Part shown: positions 28,357 to 36,976 of the stretch, in pieces | Position numbering within the stretch: position 1 is the stretch's first letter | Layout of the letters: each line of letters opens with the position of its first letter | Source: Kribbella catacumbae DSM 19601 | GTDB lineage: Bacteria; Actinomycetota; Actinomycetes; Propionibacteriales; Kribbellaceae | NCBI RefSeq assembly: GCF_000372465.1 | Contig: NZ_AQUZ01000002.1 | Span: forward strand, 248,160-312,159 | Direction: 5' to 3' | DNA length: 64,000 nt | Notes under the pieces: model-generated | Database searches by the model: none | Told to the model about the DNA's origin: nothing | The model's input: the letters and a program-made list of their open reading frames with translations, nothing else | Position numbers and translations under genes: made by a program

Positions 28357-29543
28357 GCGAGCCGCCGGGAAGCCAGGTACAAGTTGAAGGCGTGGTATAG
28401 GGAGCGATTGAGCGGGTAGTCCCACTCGCCGAGCAGTTCGACAGCTCGTCCGCCAGTGCCGACCTTCCATCGGAGAAGTCCACTGCGACGATCTGTTGCG
28501 TCCAAGGTGGTGTTGAAGCCTCGCATGTCGTAGATGACGCAACCGGCGCTGTGGGCGTCGCGGATCATCTGCCACTGCACTGCGTGGCTCGGGCACAGCT
28601 CTCGGCGGTGGCTGGCCGACGCCCCCAGGTGGTACCAAGCGCGGTCTCCGACAACGTTCATCGTGTGTGCGGCCAGGGTCTCGCCGCTGTGGCGCGCGAG
28701 GTACAGCGCCATCCTCCTTGGATGTTCAGCGCGCAGCGCGTCGTACTGGCGTTGGTAGTAGCCAAGGGACCTGCCTAGGTCGAAGCCGTCGCGTTCTTGG
28801 GTGACCTTGAGAAGCGCATAGAAGGCAGGCAGGTCTTCATCGTTCCCGATGGAAACCTGGACTCTCTCGCGCTCGGCTCTCCTGATGCTTCGGCGCCACT
28901 GCTGGCTGAATCCTCGCCAGATGTCGTCGAGCGAACGATCCGCCAGGGGGAGTTCGAAGATGACGGCCGGCTGTACGGAGGTGCGGGTCAGCCGGCCGTC
29001 ATTGCGCCATCCGAGGGACCGTAACTGCTGTGCCGCCGCAGCCCCGGTCTTGTTCACCTCATCGGGCGGGACATCACTCAGGTCGAGGACCTCGTCACTA
29101 CGCAGCGCCGACTTGAGGGTGGGCGCGTTCCATCGATGCAGGTCGACCGCAGGTCCCATCCTGACCGCGAAGACTCGCCGTTTGCGAAGATGCGCGACCA
29201 GCGGATCGAGCCACCGGGAAAGGTTGTCATCGCTCCAGTCGATCAGTGGGCCTTCGGGCAGGTAGGCGAATTGGTGTCCGGTCGCTCGAACGGTGCGGTA
29301 GAGCACGAGAGCCGATCCCACGAGCGATCCGGTCCCGTCGGCCCACCCGATCGTTTCGGATTGCCATCCGGGCTTCACCTGCGCCCAGGACGGGCACTGT
29401 AGGAAGCTGGCACTCGGCAGGGTCAGGATGTAGTCGGCGTGCAACTCAGGGGTGATGGTCAGGACCTCGAACGGATCCTGCTTCGGTCGCGGCTGCGGCG
29501 AAAAATGCCGCGATGACAGACGGTGCGAGATGTGGCTGGCCAT
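28353..29543 (-). CDS. FemAB/FemX-like peptidoglycan bridge aminoacyltransferase
   Basis: 396 residues with two GNAT-like halves and a coiled Arg-rich arm (GFSQQWRRSIRRAERERVQV), typical of FemABX/VanK. These transfer amino acids from tRNA onto lipid II. WYHLGASASHR and YDMRGFN match the C-terminal core. It couples to the accessory MurJ, so the pair may build and flip a modified wall precursor. A 231-bp gap separates it from the DUF6153-like gene upstream, where I see no gene. Confidence 0.85.
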   Translation of the reverse strand: MASHISHRLSSRHFSPQPRPKQDPFEVLTITPELHADYILTLPSASFLQCPSWAQVKPGWQSETIGWADGTGSLVGSALVLYRTVRATGHQFAYLPEGPLIDWSDDNLSRWLDPLVAHLRKRRVFAVRMGPAVDLHRWNAPTLKSALRSDEVLDLSDVPPDEVNKTGAAAAQQLRSLGWRNDGRLTRTSVQPAVIFELPLADRSLDDIWRGFSQQWRRSIRRAERERVQVSIGNDEDLPAFYALLKVTQERDGFDLGRSLGYYQRQYDALRAEHPRRMALYLARHSGETLAAHTMNVVGDRAWYHLGASASHRRELCPSHAVQWQMIRDAHSAGCVIYDMRGFNTTLDATDRRSGLLRWKVGTGGRAVELLGEWDYPLNRSLYHAFNLYLASRRLA

Positions 29544-29774
29544 GGGAGTACTCCTTGAAAGGCTTCAGGCGTGGCCAGCCACAGGCTTTGCTTGGCGTCG
29601 CTGGGACGCGTCGCCTGCCGCGGTGAGTCTGGCCACAAATGGAATCGGAGAAGCCCTGGCTGCGACGACTACCGCGCCGACGGTTCTTCCTGGGCCTTCA
29701 GGGCCTCTCAGGAAGAAAGCAGCTGCGACGCAGCCAGGCCGCTTCCGAAAGGGGAGCGGGATCCATTGGTCGGC

Positions 29775-30239
29775 CTACAGCAAGAGTCGTGACGAAAGGG
29801 CCAGTCGTGGGACTGGCTGAGGGCGTGCGGCTCTCGCCCAGAAGGCAGGAAAGGCAGGCAGCGCAGGAAGGATCCAGTGTCGTGATGGCAGAGCTCGCAG
29901 CGCAAGGGCGAGCAGAAGTCCGAAGGCCATCGCGATCAGGAATACCAAGCAGGCCCCGGGCATCGGATGAGGCTCGTGGCCCACGGTGCTACCCGAAATG
30001 TCGCCGGCTGCAGGCGGCCCGAACCTATTGCCGTCGGTGAGCCGATTCTCACCGGGCCCGGCCCGAAGGTCCGGCACTGATTCGAGCGTCGAGGTACAAC
30101 CATGCAGGTAGGTCCCAACCGAACCGGACCGACTGTCGGAATGCGGCGAACTATGGGTGATCAATGTCAGGAGACCCACGGCCACAGCGAACGCGATGAT
30201 CACCGGAAGACCGGCGATCGCGCGACTCACCTTGTCCAT
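29775..30239 (-). CDS. DUF6153-like small membrane protein at the femX-murJ operon
   Basis: 154 residues: N-terminal membrane segment (LPVIIAFAVAVGLLTLITH), an outer loop with scattered His and Cys, a second membrane segment (ACLVFLIAMAFGLLLALALRAL) and a short tail ending LALSSRLLL. The order of parts equals the proteins at 12590 and 18553, although identity is low. First gene after dyad D. Confidence 0.5.
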   Translation of the reverse strand: MDKVSRAIAGLPVIIAFAVAVGLLTLITHSSPHSDSRSGSVGTYLHGCTSTLESVPDLRAGPGENRLTDGNRFGPPAAGDISGSTVGHEPHPMPGACLVFLIAMAFGLLLALALRALPSRHWILPALPAFPAFWARAARPQPVPRLALSSRLLL

Positions 30240-30276
30240 GCGTCCCTCTCAGAGTCGGCCGTGCCTCAGACGTCAT

Positions 30277-30295
30277 CTACTAAGAAGCATAGTAG
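30277..30295. promoter_or_regulatory. BlaI-like dyad D
   Basis: CTACTAA-N5-ATAGTAG, 6 of 7 arm matches, 37 bp upstream of the minus-strand DUF6153-like gene. This links the femX-murJ operon to the same regulator as the copper operons. Confidence 0.7.
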
Positions 30296-30651
30296 GTGAA
30301 GCGGGTCGCGAACCAGCTCCGCCCGCACCGGCCCTCGTTCTTAGCCACGTTCCTATCCTTCCGGGCTCACGCCGTCCGGCTCGAACAGGTCGCTGGGCGG
30401 TGGTGACCAGGCCCCACCGGTGTTCCGCGATGGAGCCGAGCTGTACCGGCGTCGAATCAGCCGCAGCAACTGTCGTACCCAATTAAGGGAGCAAACGTGG
30501 TAGGCAGCTGGGTCCATCCAGCCAAGTAGGCGACCTGTGGCGCGACGCCTGATGGATATCCGCATGCGCCCTCGAGTTGAGTGGCCGCAACATGATCCGC
30601 CGGTGCGTTGCTGTGGCCTAGAGCTGTGGATACTTGCACAGCCGCTCTCTC

Positions 30652-30675
30652 ATGTCGCCCTGTTATGTCGCCCTG
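30652..30675. repeat. Two direct copies of ATGTCGCCCTG
   Basis: Two identical 11-mers 13 bp apart, just before a LexA-like box and 150 bp before the DprA-like gene. The 520-bp region 30296-30822 otherwise shows no gene. Confidence 0.6.
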
Positions 30676-30687
30676 CTTGGCGTTCTG

Positions 30688-30703
30688 TCGAATGTATGTT
30701 CGA
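30688..30703. promoter_or_regulatory. LexA-like SOS box
   Basis: TCGAATGTATGTTCGA differs from the actinobacterial LexA consensus TCGAAC-N4-GTTCGA at one position. It lies in the promoter region of the DprA-like operon, about 120 bp before the start. A TTGCAC hexamer at 30634 could be a -35. Confidence 0.6.
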
Positions 30704-30822
30704 ATTGGCGGGAGTCATGTCACGCCTTGGGTGGCTCCGTGGTTCCCGAAAGGCGATCCGTGGGGCAGGGAATTGCTGGGGCTGGGTACGTGATGCCGGT
30801 ATCGTCCAGCACAGGAGAGGTG

Positions 30823-31737
30823 GTGAGCCGGGTGATCGACGATGAGGCGCTGGCGCTGGTGGCGCTGCTGCGCCACACCGAGGCGCGCAAGTCATGGCGC
30901 GCGGTGGTGACCGAGGTCCGCGAGGCTGGAGCACTCGAGGTGCTCCACCGCCAGAATCCGCAGACGCTGCTCGATTCCGACCCAGTGGCGCTGCTGCTTA
31001 AGGCGGCACGGCAGGACTTGCACGCCTGGAGTGACCTGGCCCGTGTGCTCACGCTGTTCGACGACGACTTCCCGCCCCAGTTGCTCGAGGTGCACGACGT
31101 GCCGCCGCTTCTGTTCGCCCGTGGCCATCTGGCCGCACGTGGAGAGGCTGAGCTGGGCGCCTGCATTGTGGGGTCGCGCAAGGCGTCACCGGAGGCAGTG
31201 CGGATCGCCCGTGAAGTGGCGAACTCACTTGTGAGCATGGGGGTCGCGGTGGTGTCCGGTCTTGCCGAGGGCATCGACACTGCTGCCCACCAGGCGGCCC
31301 TTGCGGCAGGCGGCCGCACGGTCGCGGTCATTGGGACAGGAATCGATCAGGTCTACCCGGCTGCAAACAGGCAGCTACAGCAGCGCATCGAGCGCGAAGG
31401 TCTAGTCCTGTCGCAGTTCTGGCCAGGTAGTGGCCCGACCAAAGCGTCGTTCCCGATGCGCAACGCGACAATGTCGGCATATGGGATGTGCACGCTGATT
31501 GTGGCCGCAGGGGAGCACTCCGGAGCTCGGATCCAGGCCCGCCAGGCCGTTGCTCACGGTCGGCCGCTGATCCTCACCCGCGACGTTGCGAGCACCACCG
31601 AGTGGGGCCGCGACCTGGCTGGCTCGGCGTACGACGTGCAGGTTGTCAGCGATGCCGACGGCGCGGTTGAAGCAATCAGGGCAGTTCTCAAGCGCCCGCG
31701 GCAGCTCGATGAACTGTTGGCCGACCTAGTCCAGTGA
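30823..31737 (+). CDS. DprA/SMF-like (SLOG fold) DNA-processing protein
   Basis: About 304 residues from GTG 30823, next to AGGAGAGG. The Rossmann-like SMF core shows ACIVGSRKASPEAVRIA, GVAVVSGLAEGIDTAAHQAAL, RTVAVIGTGIDQVYPAANRQL and SFPMRNATMSAYGMCTLIVAAGEHSGARIQARQAV. The C-terminal winged helix of housekeeping DprA is missing and only a short tail remains. It overlaps the phosphoribosyltransferase gene by GTGA. Its place at the island edge, apart from rnhB/topA, argues against the housekeeping dprA. A role in defence or element maintenance is plausible. Confidence 0.8.
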   Translation: MSRVIDDEALALVALLRHTEARKSWRAVVTEVREAGALEVLHRQNPQTLLDSDPVALLLKAARQDLHAWSDLARVLTLFDDDFPPQLLEVHDVPPLLFARGHLAARGEAELGACIVGSRKASPEAVRIAREVANSLVSMGVAVVSGLAEGIDTAAHQAALAAGGRTVAVIGTGIDQVYPAANRQLQQRIEREGLVLSQFWPGSGPTKASFPMRNATMSAYGMCTLIVAAGEHSGARIQARQAVAHGRPLILTRDVASTTEWGRDLAGSAYDVQVVSDADGAVEAIRAVLKRPRQLDELLADLVQ

Positions 31738-32510
31738 CTCAGCAGCTCGATCAGCTCCTGCCGGAGATCGCCGGCGTCATGACAAACCCGCTGCGGATCG
31801 CGGGTGTCACCTGTTCCATCTGTACCCGCGAGGTGACCTCGGGCTATCCCCTGTGCTTCAAGTGCCAAGCTCATCGCGCAGGCCATGAGGTCCCGGGGCA
31901 GCCCGGGTATCACCTGACCTCGAACCTCGCCGTGCCGCTGACCTATGCAGTGCAGGGCTACCAGGCATACACCGACGTGTACAAGTACAAGGACTCCGTC
32001 TCGTTCGAGGCCGCACAGCGGCGGCTCGCATTGCTCACCGCGGTTTTCGTCATAGCCCACAAGTTCTGCATTGACCGGTTCACCGGCCATCCCGTCACCT
32101 GTTTGGCGATCGTGCCGTCGCTGACTGGCCGTGCCGGCCAGCATCCTCTGGAGAAGTTCGCGCCGCTGCTTCCGGAAAACTGGCATCGGATCCGGCTCAG
32201 TGCGGCCTCCGACCTTCCGGCCGACGCCAATCACCGTCGTGAACCGAACCCAGCGTTCTACGAATGCACTTACGACCTCACCGGGCATCATGTCGTCTTA
32301 CTCGACGACACCTGGGTCACCGGCGGCCACACGCAAGGAGCCGCTGTGCGGCTGCGTCAGGCCGGCGCCGCACGAGTGACCATCCTTGTTTTCGCCCGCC
32401 TCCTGAAGACCAGCTACGCGCCGACTGCGGAGTTCGTGCGCCTGTACAACCTTCCTCACCCGCCGTACACGAGTACGATCTGCCCAGTGACCGGTGGCCC
32501 ATGCCCATGA
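31734..32510 (+). CDS. ComF-like phosphoribosyltransferase with zinc knuckle
   Basis: 258 residues from GTG 31734, coupled to the DprA-like gene. A CSIC...LCFKC zinc knuckle (residues 22-45) is followed by a type I PRTase fold with PRPP loop HHVVLLDDTWVTGGHTQGAA near residue 190. ComF proteins pair with competence genes, yet this one is longer and co-operonic with a SLOG protein. A nucleotide-based signal or nucleic-acid modification is conceivable. The 450 bp after it (32511-32962) hold no gene I can support. Confidence 0.75.
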   Translation: MTQQLDQLLPEIAGVMTNPLRIAGVTCSICTREVTSGYPLCFKCQAHRAGHEVPGQPGYHLTSNLAVPLTYAVQGYQAYTDVYKYKDSVSFEAAQRRLALLTAVFVIAHKFCIDRFTGHPVTCLAIVPSLTGRAGQHPLEKFAPLLPENWHRIRLSAASDLPADANHRREPNPAFYECTYDLTGHHVVLLDDTWVTGGHTQGAAVRLRQAGAARVTILVFARLLKTSYAPTAEFVRLYNLPHPPYTSTICPVTGGPCP

Positions 32511-32810
32511 ACGTGCCGAGGGCAACGCGGCCACTGCCCGCCGGGTCTATGCACTGACCTGTCAATGGATCTGTCGATGACCTGGTGTCCGGTCGAACAA
32601 GAGTTGCCAGCGATCAAGACGCCTTGGAAGTGCGAGTGCGGACTTGCCGCAGAGGACCGCGTGGGATGCGCGGGTCTGCACGGCTAGCGGGTTCGCCAGT
32701 CGTTGGTGTGAGCGATGTAAAGGCTCCGGCGGAGTCATGTATCAAGTCATACCCCTCGAGGCTGCTGAAGGGTGCGATTCGGTACACGACTCGGCCACCC
32801 GTCGCCCCCA

Positions 32811-32834
32811 AAAAGTACGCACAAAAGTACGCAC
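32811..32834. repeat. Tandem 12-mers near the attachment site
   Basis: Two perfect back-to-back copies of AAAAGTACGCAC, about 130 bp inside the tRNA-derived attachment site. Direct repeats of this size at this distance are typical of arm-type sites for tyrosine integrases. Confidence 0.6.
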
Positions 32835-32962
32835 AACTTGAACTCCGCAACGATCCCTGACGAACCGACCTGAGCCCCAAACGATCGGACGAATCCCAGC
32901 TATACAAGGCTTTTCGCCGCCCAGCAGCCTCCCGACCAGGCATTATGTCGCGGATCCTTGAA

Positions 32963-33003
32963 TAATGAGAAGGTCATCGGTTCGATTCCGATAGGCGGCT
33001 CCA
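32963..33003 (+). other. Attachment site: 3' half of a tRNA (probably tRNA-Thr)
   Basis: Anticodon-stem 3' strand, a T arm (stem ATCGG/CCGAT, loop TTCGATT), an acceptor strand AGGCGGC and TCCA are all present. The 5' half of a tRNA is absent upstream. A 3' tRNA copy without its 5' half is the standard mark of att after integration. The intact tRNA would be at the other end of the island, outside the window to the left. Confidence 0.75.
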
Positions 33004-33220
33004 TCCAGGAGGCGGGGAGTAGTACCAGCAGGGCGACCCCGCCCACGCGGCTCCCCCGTCACCGCTCCCCACCCCCAGCTCCGTCGCTACTACGTACGTG
33101 CCTCGCTCCTTTGGCGGACTCGTGCGGTCGCTCCCGTGATGTCAACGGCCGAAATGGGTAGGCCGAGCCAGCGGCGCGGGAGCGGGGTTCGCCCTTGCTT
33201 GGCGCGGACGAGCGCGCCTC

Positions 33221-33242
33221 GGACTACGACCGGTCGTAGTCC
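33221..33242. repeat. Perfect 22-bp palindrome
   Basis: Arms GGACTACGACC and GGTCGTAGTCC with no spacer, in the 650-bp stretch (33004-33655) between the attachment site and the subtilase gene. No gene is visible in that stretch. It may be an operator or a remnant of the tRNA terminator region. Confidence 0.6.
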
Positions 33243-33655
33243 CTCGGGAAGAGCCCTTGAAGCCGCACTCAGGGAGCGGCGCCAACTCGGTGGAGAAGTT
33301 TCGTCACCACTGGAAAGACGATGCACGGAACGCGCAGCCCGAGGCGGGTGTGACCTATGGGTATCCCGCAGCAGCTACTGCGGTGGCCTGCCAGGTTGGG
33401 GGCGTCGTGGTTACCTCGAGCTGCAGAAGGCGCTGCCGGTCGACAAGGGCGCGACCGACCTGAGCGCCGTACCTCGGGGCCGCTTGCGATCAGTTGACGT
33501 CTAGCGTGACCGCCGGACCGGGTGCATGGTGGTTGCAGGAGGCAACCGCGACGACGCTTTGGGGGCACGGTCGCGACCTCGCCGGACTCCGTCGTGTTGT
33601 GCGGCCGGATGGCCGTCTCATCCCATCCAGCCGATCTGGTGTGAAGGGGAGAGGG

Positions 33656-36604
33656 ATGAAGCGATTCGTGGCGGGACTGACTGTCGTAATTTTGTGCCTA
33701 ATGGCGGCCACCACCGGTGCGGCCGGGGTGCAGGGGGAGAGTCCGGGCGCACCGGACGCCGGCACCGGCAAAGCGGGCACCAGCGACGTTTACCTAGTGC
33801 TACTCGGGGAGGCTCCGGCAGGCGCGTATGCAGGCGGAATCGCCGGGTACCCCGCGACGAAGCCGGCGCCCGGAAAGCGGTTCAACAAGAAGGACGCGAA
33901 GGTCCAGCGGTACGTCAACTACCTGCGCTCCCGGCACGCCCAGGTGGCGAACAGCGTCGGCGCGACGCGGGAATATGACTACGACTACTCGCTGAACGGC
34001 TTCGCGGCGACGCTCACCAAGGCACAGCTGGCGAAGCTGCGTACGACGTCCGGCGTCGTCTCGATCCAGCGGGACACGCTTTCGCAGGTCAAAACCGACA
34101 ACACCCCGACCTTCCTCGGGCTGAATGCAGCCGGCGGGCTCTGGAGCAAGCTCGGCGGGCAGGGCAGCGCCGGGGAAGGCGTGATCATCGGCGTGGTGGA
34201 CACCGGCATCTGGCCGGAGCACCCGAGCTTCGCCGCGGCCGGCTACGGCCCCGTACCGGCCGGCTGGAACGGGACGTGCCAGTCCGGCCAGCTGTGGAGC
34301 CAGCAGCAGTGCAGCAACAAGCTTGTTGGCGCACGCTACTTCCACAAGGGCATCGGCCACTTCGGCGGCTCGCTGAAGGACGACTACATCTCGGCCCGCG
34401 ACCACGACGGCCACGGAACCCACACCACGTCGACCGCCGGCGGCAACGGAGGCGTCAACGCGTCGATCTTCGGGCGCAGCTACGGCACGGTGAGCGGGAT
34501 GGCGCCCCGCGCCCGCGTCGCGGCCTACAAGGCATGCTGGCCGGGCGGCTGCGCGATCAGCGACCTCGTCGGCGCGATCGACTCGGCGGTCGGCGACGGT
34601 GTCGACGTCATCAACTACTCGATCGGCGACAACGACCCGGACTTCCTCGACGCTGATGACGTCGCCTTCCTGTTCGCCCGGCAGGCCGGTGTCTTCGTCG
34701 CGGCCTCGGCCGGCAACTCCGGACCTGGTCCCAGCACGGTCGACCACGGCGGTCCGTGGCTGACGACGGTCGGCGCGAGCACCCAGAACCGCTCGTTCGT
34801 CGGCACAGCGACGCTCGGCAACAGCGCGACCTTCCAAGGTGCGTCGGTCACGCCGGGGCTCGCGGCGACGCCTTTGGCCGACGGTGCCGCGGCCGGCAGC
34901 GAGGGCTGCCTGTCCGGCCTGTCGCCGGCGGCTGTGACGGGCAAGATCGTGCTGTGCAAGGGGAGCTTCTCCCGAGCCGCGCGGAGTCTGGGGGTCAAGA
35001 ACGCCGGTGGCGTCGGGATGATCCTCTACACGGCGGCCGAGACCGATGCGCTGCTGAGTGACAACCACCATGTGCCGGCCGTCCACATCCGTAACTCCGA
35101 CGGCCTCGCGATCAAGGCGTACATCGCGGCGACCAGTGCTCCGACGGCGTCGCTGTCGGGTGGCGCGAAGGTCTTCGGCGGCGGTAACTCCATGGCGGCG
35201 TTCTCGTCCCGCGGCCCGCTGGTCGACAGCGCGCGCAGCACGGGTGACCTGCTGAAGCCGGATGTCACCGCGCCCGGCGTCCAGATCCTGGCCGGCAACA
35301 GCCCGACCGCACACGTCGGCGCGCCGGGCCAGCTGTTCCAGGCGATCGCCGGTACGTCGATGTCCAGCCCGCACACCGCCGGCATCGGCGCGCTGTTGCG
35401 GGACCTGCACCCCACCTGGACGCCCGACGTCATGCAGTCGGCGCTCATGACGAGCGCCCGGCAGGACGTCTCGAAGGAGGACGGCACCACGCCGGCCGAC
35501 CCGTTCGACGTCGGTGCGGGCCACATCGCGCCCAACCGCGCGGCGGATCCCGGTCTCGTCTACCCGGTTGGGTTCGACGACTACCGGGCGTTCCTGCGGA
35601 GCCAGGGACTCTGCACGCTCTGCTTCGGCACCACCCCGGCGCCGGTCATCGCTCCGACCGACCTCAACGTTCCGACGATCACGGTTCGCTCGCTCGCGGG
35701 CGTCCGGACGGCGACGCGCACGGTGCGCAACGTCGGCCCGGCCGGGACCTACACGGTCTCCATCGACGAGCCGCCAGGGGTTGACGTCGTGGTCACCCCG
35801 AATGCGCTGACCCTCGCCGCCGGCGCCACAGCGTCGTACCAGGTCTCGTTCACGTCGAACGCCACCGCGGTCTTCGACGAGTACAGCTTCGGCGCGCTGA
35901 CCTGGTCCGACGGTGCCGGCCACAATGTGCGAAGCCCGCTGGTCGTCCGTCCGGTAAGCATCGCTGCGCCGGCCTCCGTGACGGGCACCGGGGCGGCCGG
36001 TTCGCTCCAGTACTCCGTCACGCTTGGCTACGCGGGCAGCTTCGCGGTTGCGCCGCAGGGTCTCGTGGCGGCGACGACCGAGACGAGGACGATCGTCGAC
36101 GACCCGACGGACAACTTCGACACGGACGCTCCGGACGCCAACCAGGGCATCCAGGTGCATGAGTTCGCGGTGCCCAGCGGCACGCCGCTGTTGCGGGTGC
36201 AGCTGTTCGACGAGTTCACCGATGGCAACGACGACATCGATCTGTACCTGTACCGGGTGGGTGCCGGCGGCGTGCTGACCCTCGTCGGGTCCAGCTTCAC
36301 CGCGACCAGCGCCGAACTCATCGACGTCGCCGACCCCGCCGCGGCCACGTATCGCCTCTACGCGCACGGCTTCGCCACCGACGGCGCCTCCGCCGTCTAC
36401 ACCCTGTTCCGCTGGCTCGTGCCGGACACCGCCGCAGGCAACCTGACGGCGACGTCAAGCACAGCGACCGCCACCGTCGGCGGCACGGCGGACATCACGG
36501 TGACGTGGACCGGCCTCACCCCGGCGACGAAGTACCTCGGCCGGGTCAGCTACTCCGACGGCACTGCAGAGATTGGCGGCACGATCGTCACAGTGAACCC
36601 GTAG
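33656..36604 (+). CDS. Secreted S8 subtilisin-like serine protease
   Basis: 982 residues. ATG 33656 follows GGGGAGAGGG. Signal peptide (FVAGLTVVILCLMAATTGAAG), an I9-type propeptide (VYLVLLGEAP to VVSIQRDT), then the S8 domain with catalytic Asp182 (GVVDTGIWPEHP), His253 (HDGHGTHTTSTAGG) and Ser568 (AGTSMSSPHTAG). A PA-type insert lies between His and Ser (GCLSGLSPAAVTGKIVLCKG). A fibronectin-like C-terminus follows, as in cucumisin-type proteases. Monocistronic; exported. Confidence 0.92.
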   Translation: MKRFVAGLTVVILCLMAATTGAAGVQGESPGAPDAGTGKAGTSDVYLVLLGEAPAGAYAGGIAGYPATKPAPGKRFNKKDAKVQRYVNYLRSRHAQVANSVGATREYDYDYSLNGFAATLTKAQLAKLRTTSGVVSIQRDTLSQVKTDNTPTFLGLNAAGGLWSKLGGQGSAGEGVIIGVVDTGIWPEHPSFAAAGYGPVPAGWNGTCQSGQLWSQQQCSNKLVGARYFHKGIGHFGGSLKDDYISARDHDGHGTHTTSTAGGNGGVNASIFGRSYGTVSGMAPRARVAAYKACWPGGCAISDLVGAIDSAVGDGVDVINYSIGDNDPDFLDADDVAFLFARQAGVFVAASAGNSGPGPSTVDHGGPWLTTVGASTQNRSFVGTATLGNSATFQGASVTPGLAATPLADGAAAGSEGCLSGLSPAAVTGKIVLCKGSFSRAARSLGVKNAGGVGMILYTAAETDALLSDNHHVPAVHIRNSDGLAIKAYIAATSAPTASLSGGAKVFGGGNSMAAFSSRGPLVDSARSTGDLLKPDVTAPGVQILAGNSPTAHVGAPGQLFQAIAGTSMSSPHTAGIGALLRDLHPTWTPDVMQSALMTSARQDVSKEDGTTPADPFDVGAGHIAPNRAADPGLVYPVGFDDYRAFLRSQGLCTLCFGTTPAPVIAPTDLNVPTITVRSLAGVRTATRTVRNVGPAGTYTVSIDEPPGVDVVVTPNALTLAAGATASYQVSFTSNATAVFDEYSFGALTWSDGAGHNVRSPLVVRPVSIAAPASVTGTGAAGSLQYSVTLGYAGSFAVAPQGLVAATTETRTIVDDPTDNFDTDAPDANQGIQVHEFAVPSGTPLLRVQLFDEFTDGNDDIDLYLYRVGAGGVLTLVGSSFTATSAELIDVADPAAATYRLYAHGFATDGASAVYTLFRWLVPDTAAGNLTATSSTATATVGGTADITVTWTGLTPATKYLGRVSYSDGTAEIGGTIVTVNP

Positions 36605-36624
36605 CCGCTATTGGTTCATAGGGA

Positions 36625-36642
36625 TGGCCGGTGCTCCGGCCA
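36625..36642 (+). terminator. Possible hairpin after the subtilase gene
   Basis: TGGCCGG-N4-CCGGCCA, a 7-bp stem 20 bp after the stop. Short, without a T-run. The rest of the gap up to 36976 shows nothing recognisable. Confidence 0.4.
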
Positions 36643-36976
36643 AGGCCTTCGCGGGCCGCGGCATCCTCTGACGAGAGCACGGCCAGCGGACCTGCGCGAC
36701 CGGTATCCGGGGATCGTTCGCTGTCCCGGCAACATAACGGTAAGGTCACGCGCCAGGCAGAGAGGGCGATGTGATCTGGGGAATCGCCCCTGAGTCACCG
36801 TGACGCGGCTGCTGCGGAACTGGGGCGCAGCGCGACCGCCGACGGTCATCTGCCGACCGGATGGGCCCCCTCCGTCCGGTAATCCGACGCGCCCCGAGAG
36901 GTTGCTGCATGTCCGCCATCCCCGCTCACCCGTCGTTCTCCTTCCTTGTCGCGACCCGCGGCGAGAGGCGCCGCCC

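Noticed and set aside
32565..32687. A 40-codon ORF with a CEC motif between the phosphoribosyltransferase gene and the attachment site
   Set aside because: No ribosome site, no recognised family and competing frames of similar length.
33136..33504. A 122-codon open frame right of the attachment site
   Set aside because: Composition is irregular, it has no ribosome site or motif, and frames on the other strand are equally long.
33800..36367. An 855-codon open frame on the minus strand opposite the subtilase gene
   Set aside because: It is the antisense shadow of the subtilase: Arg/Gly/Val-rich with no domain, while the plus frame has a complete catalytic triad.
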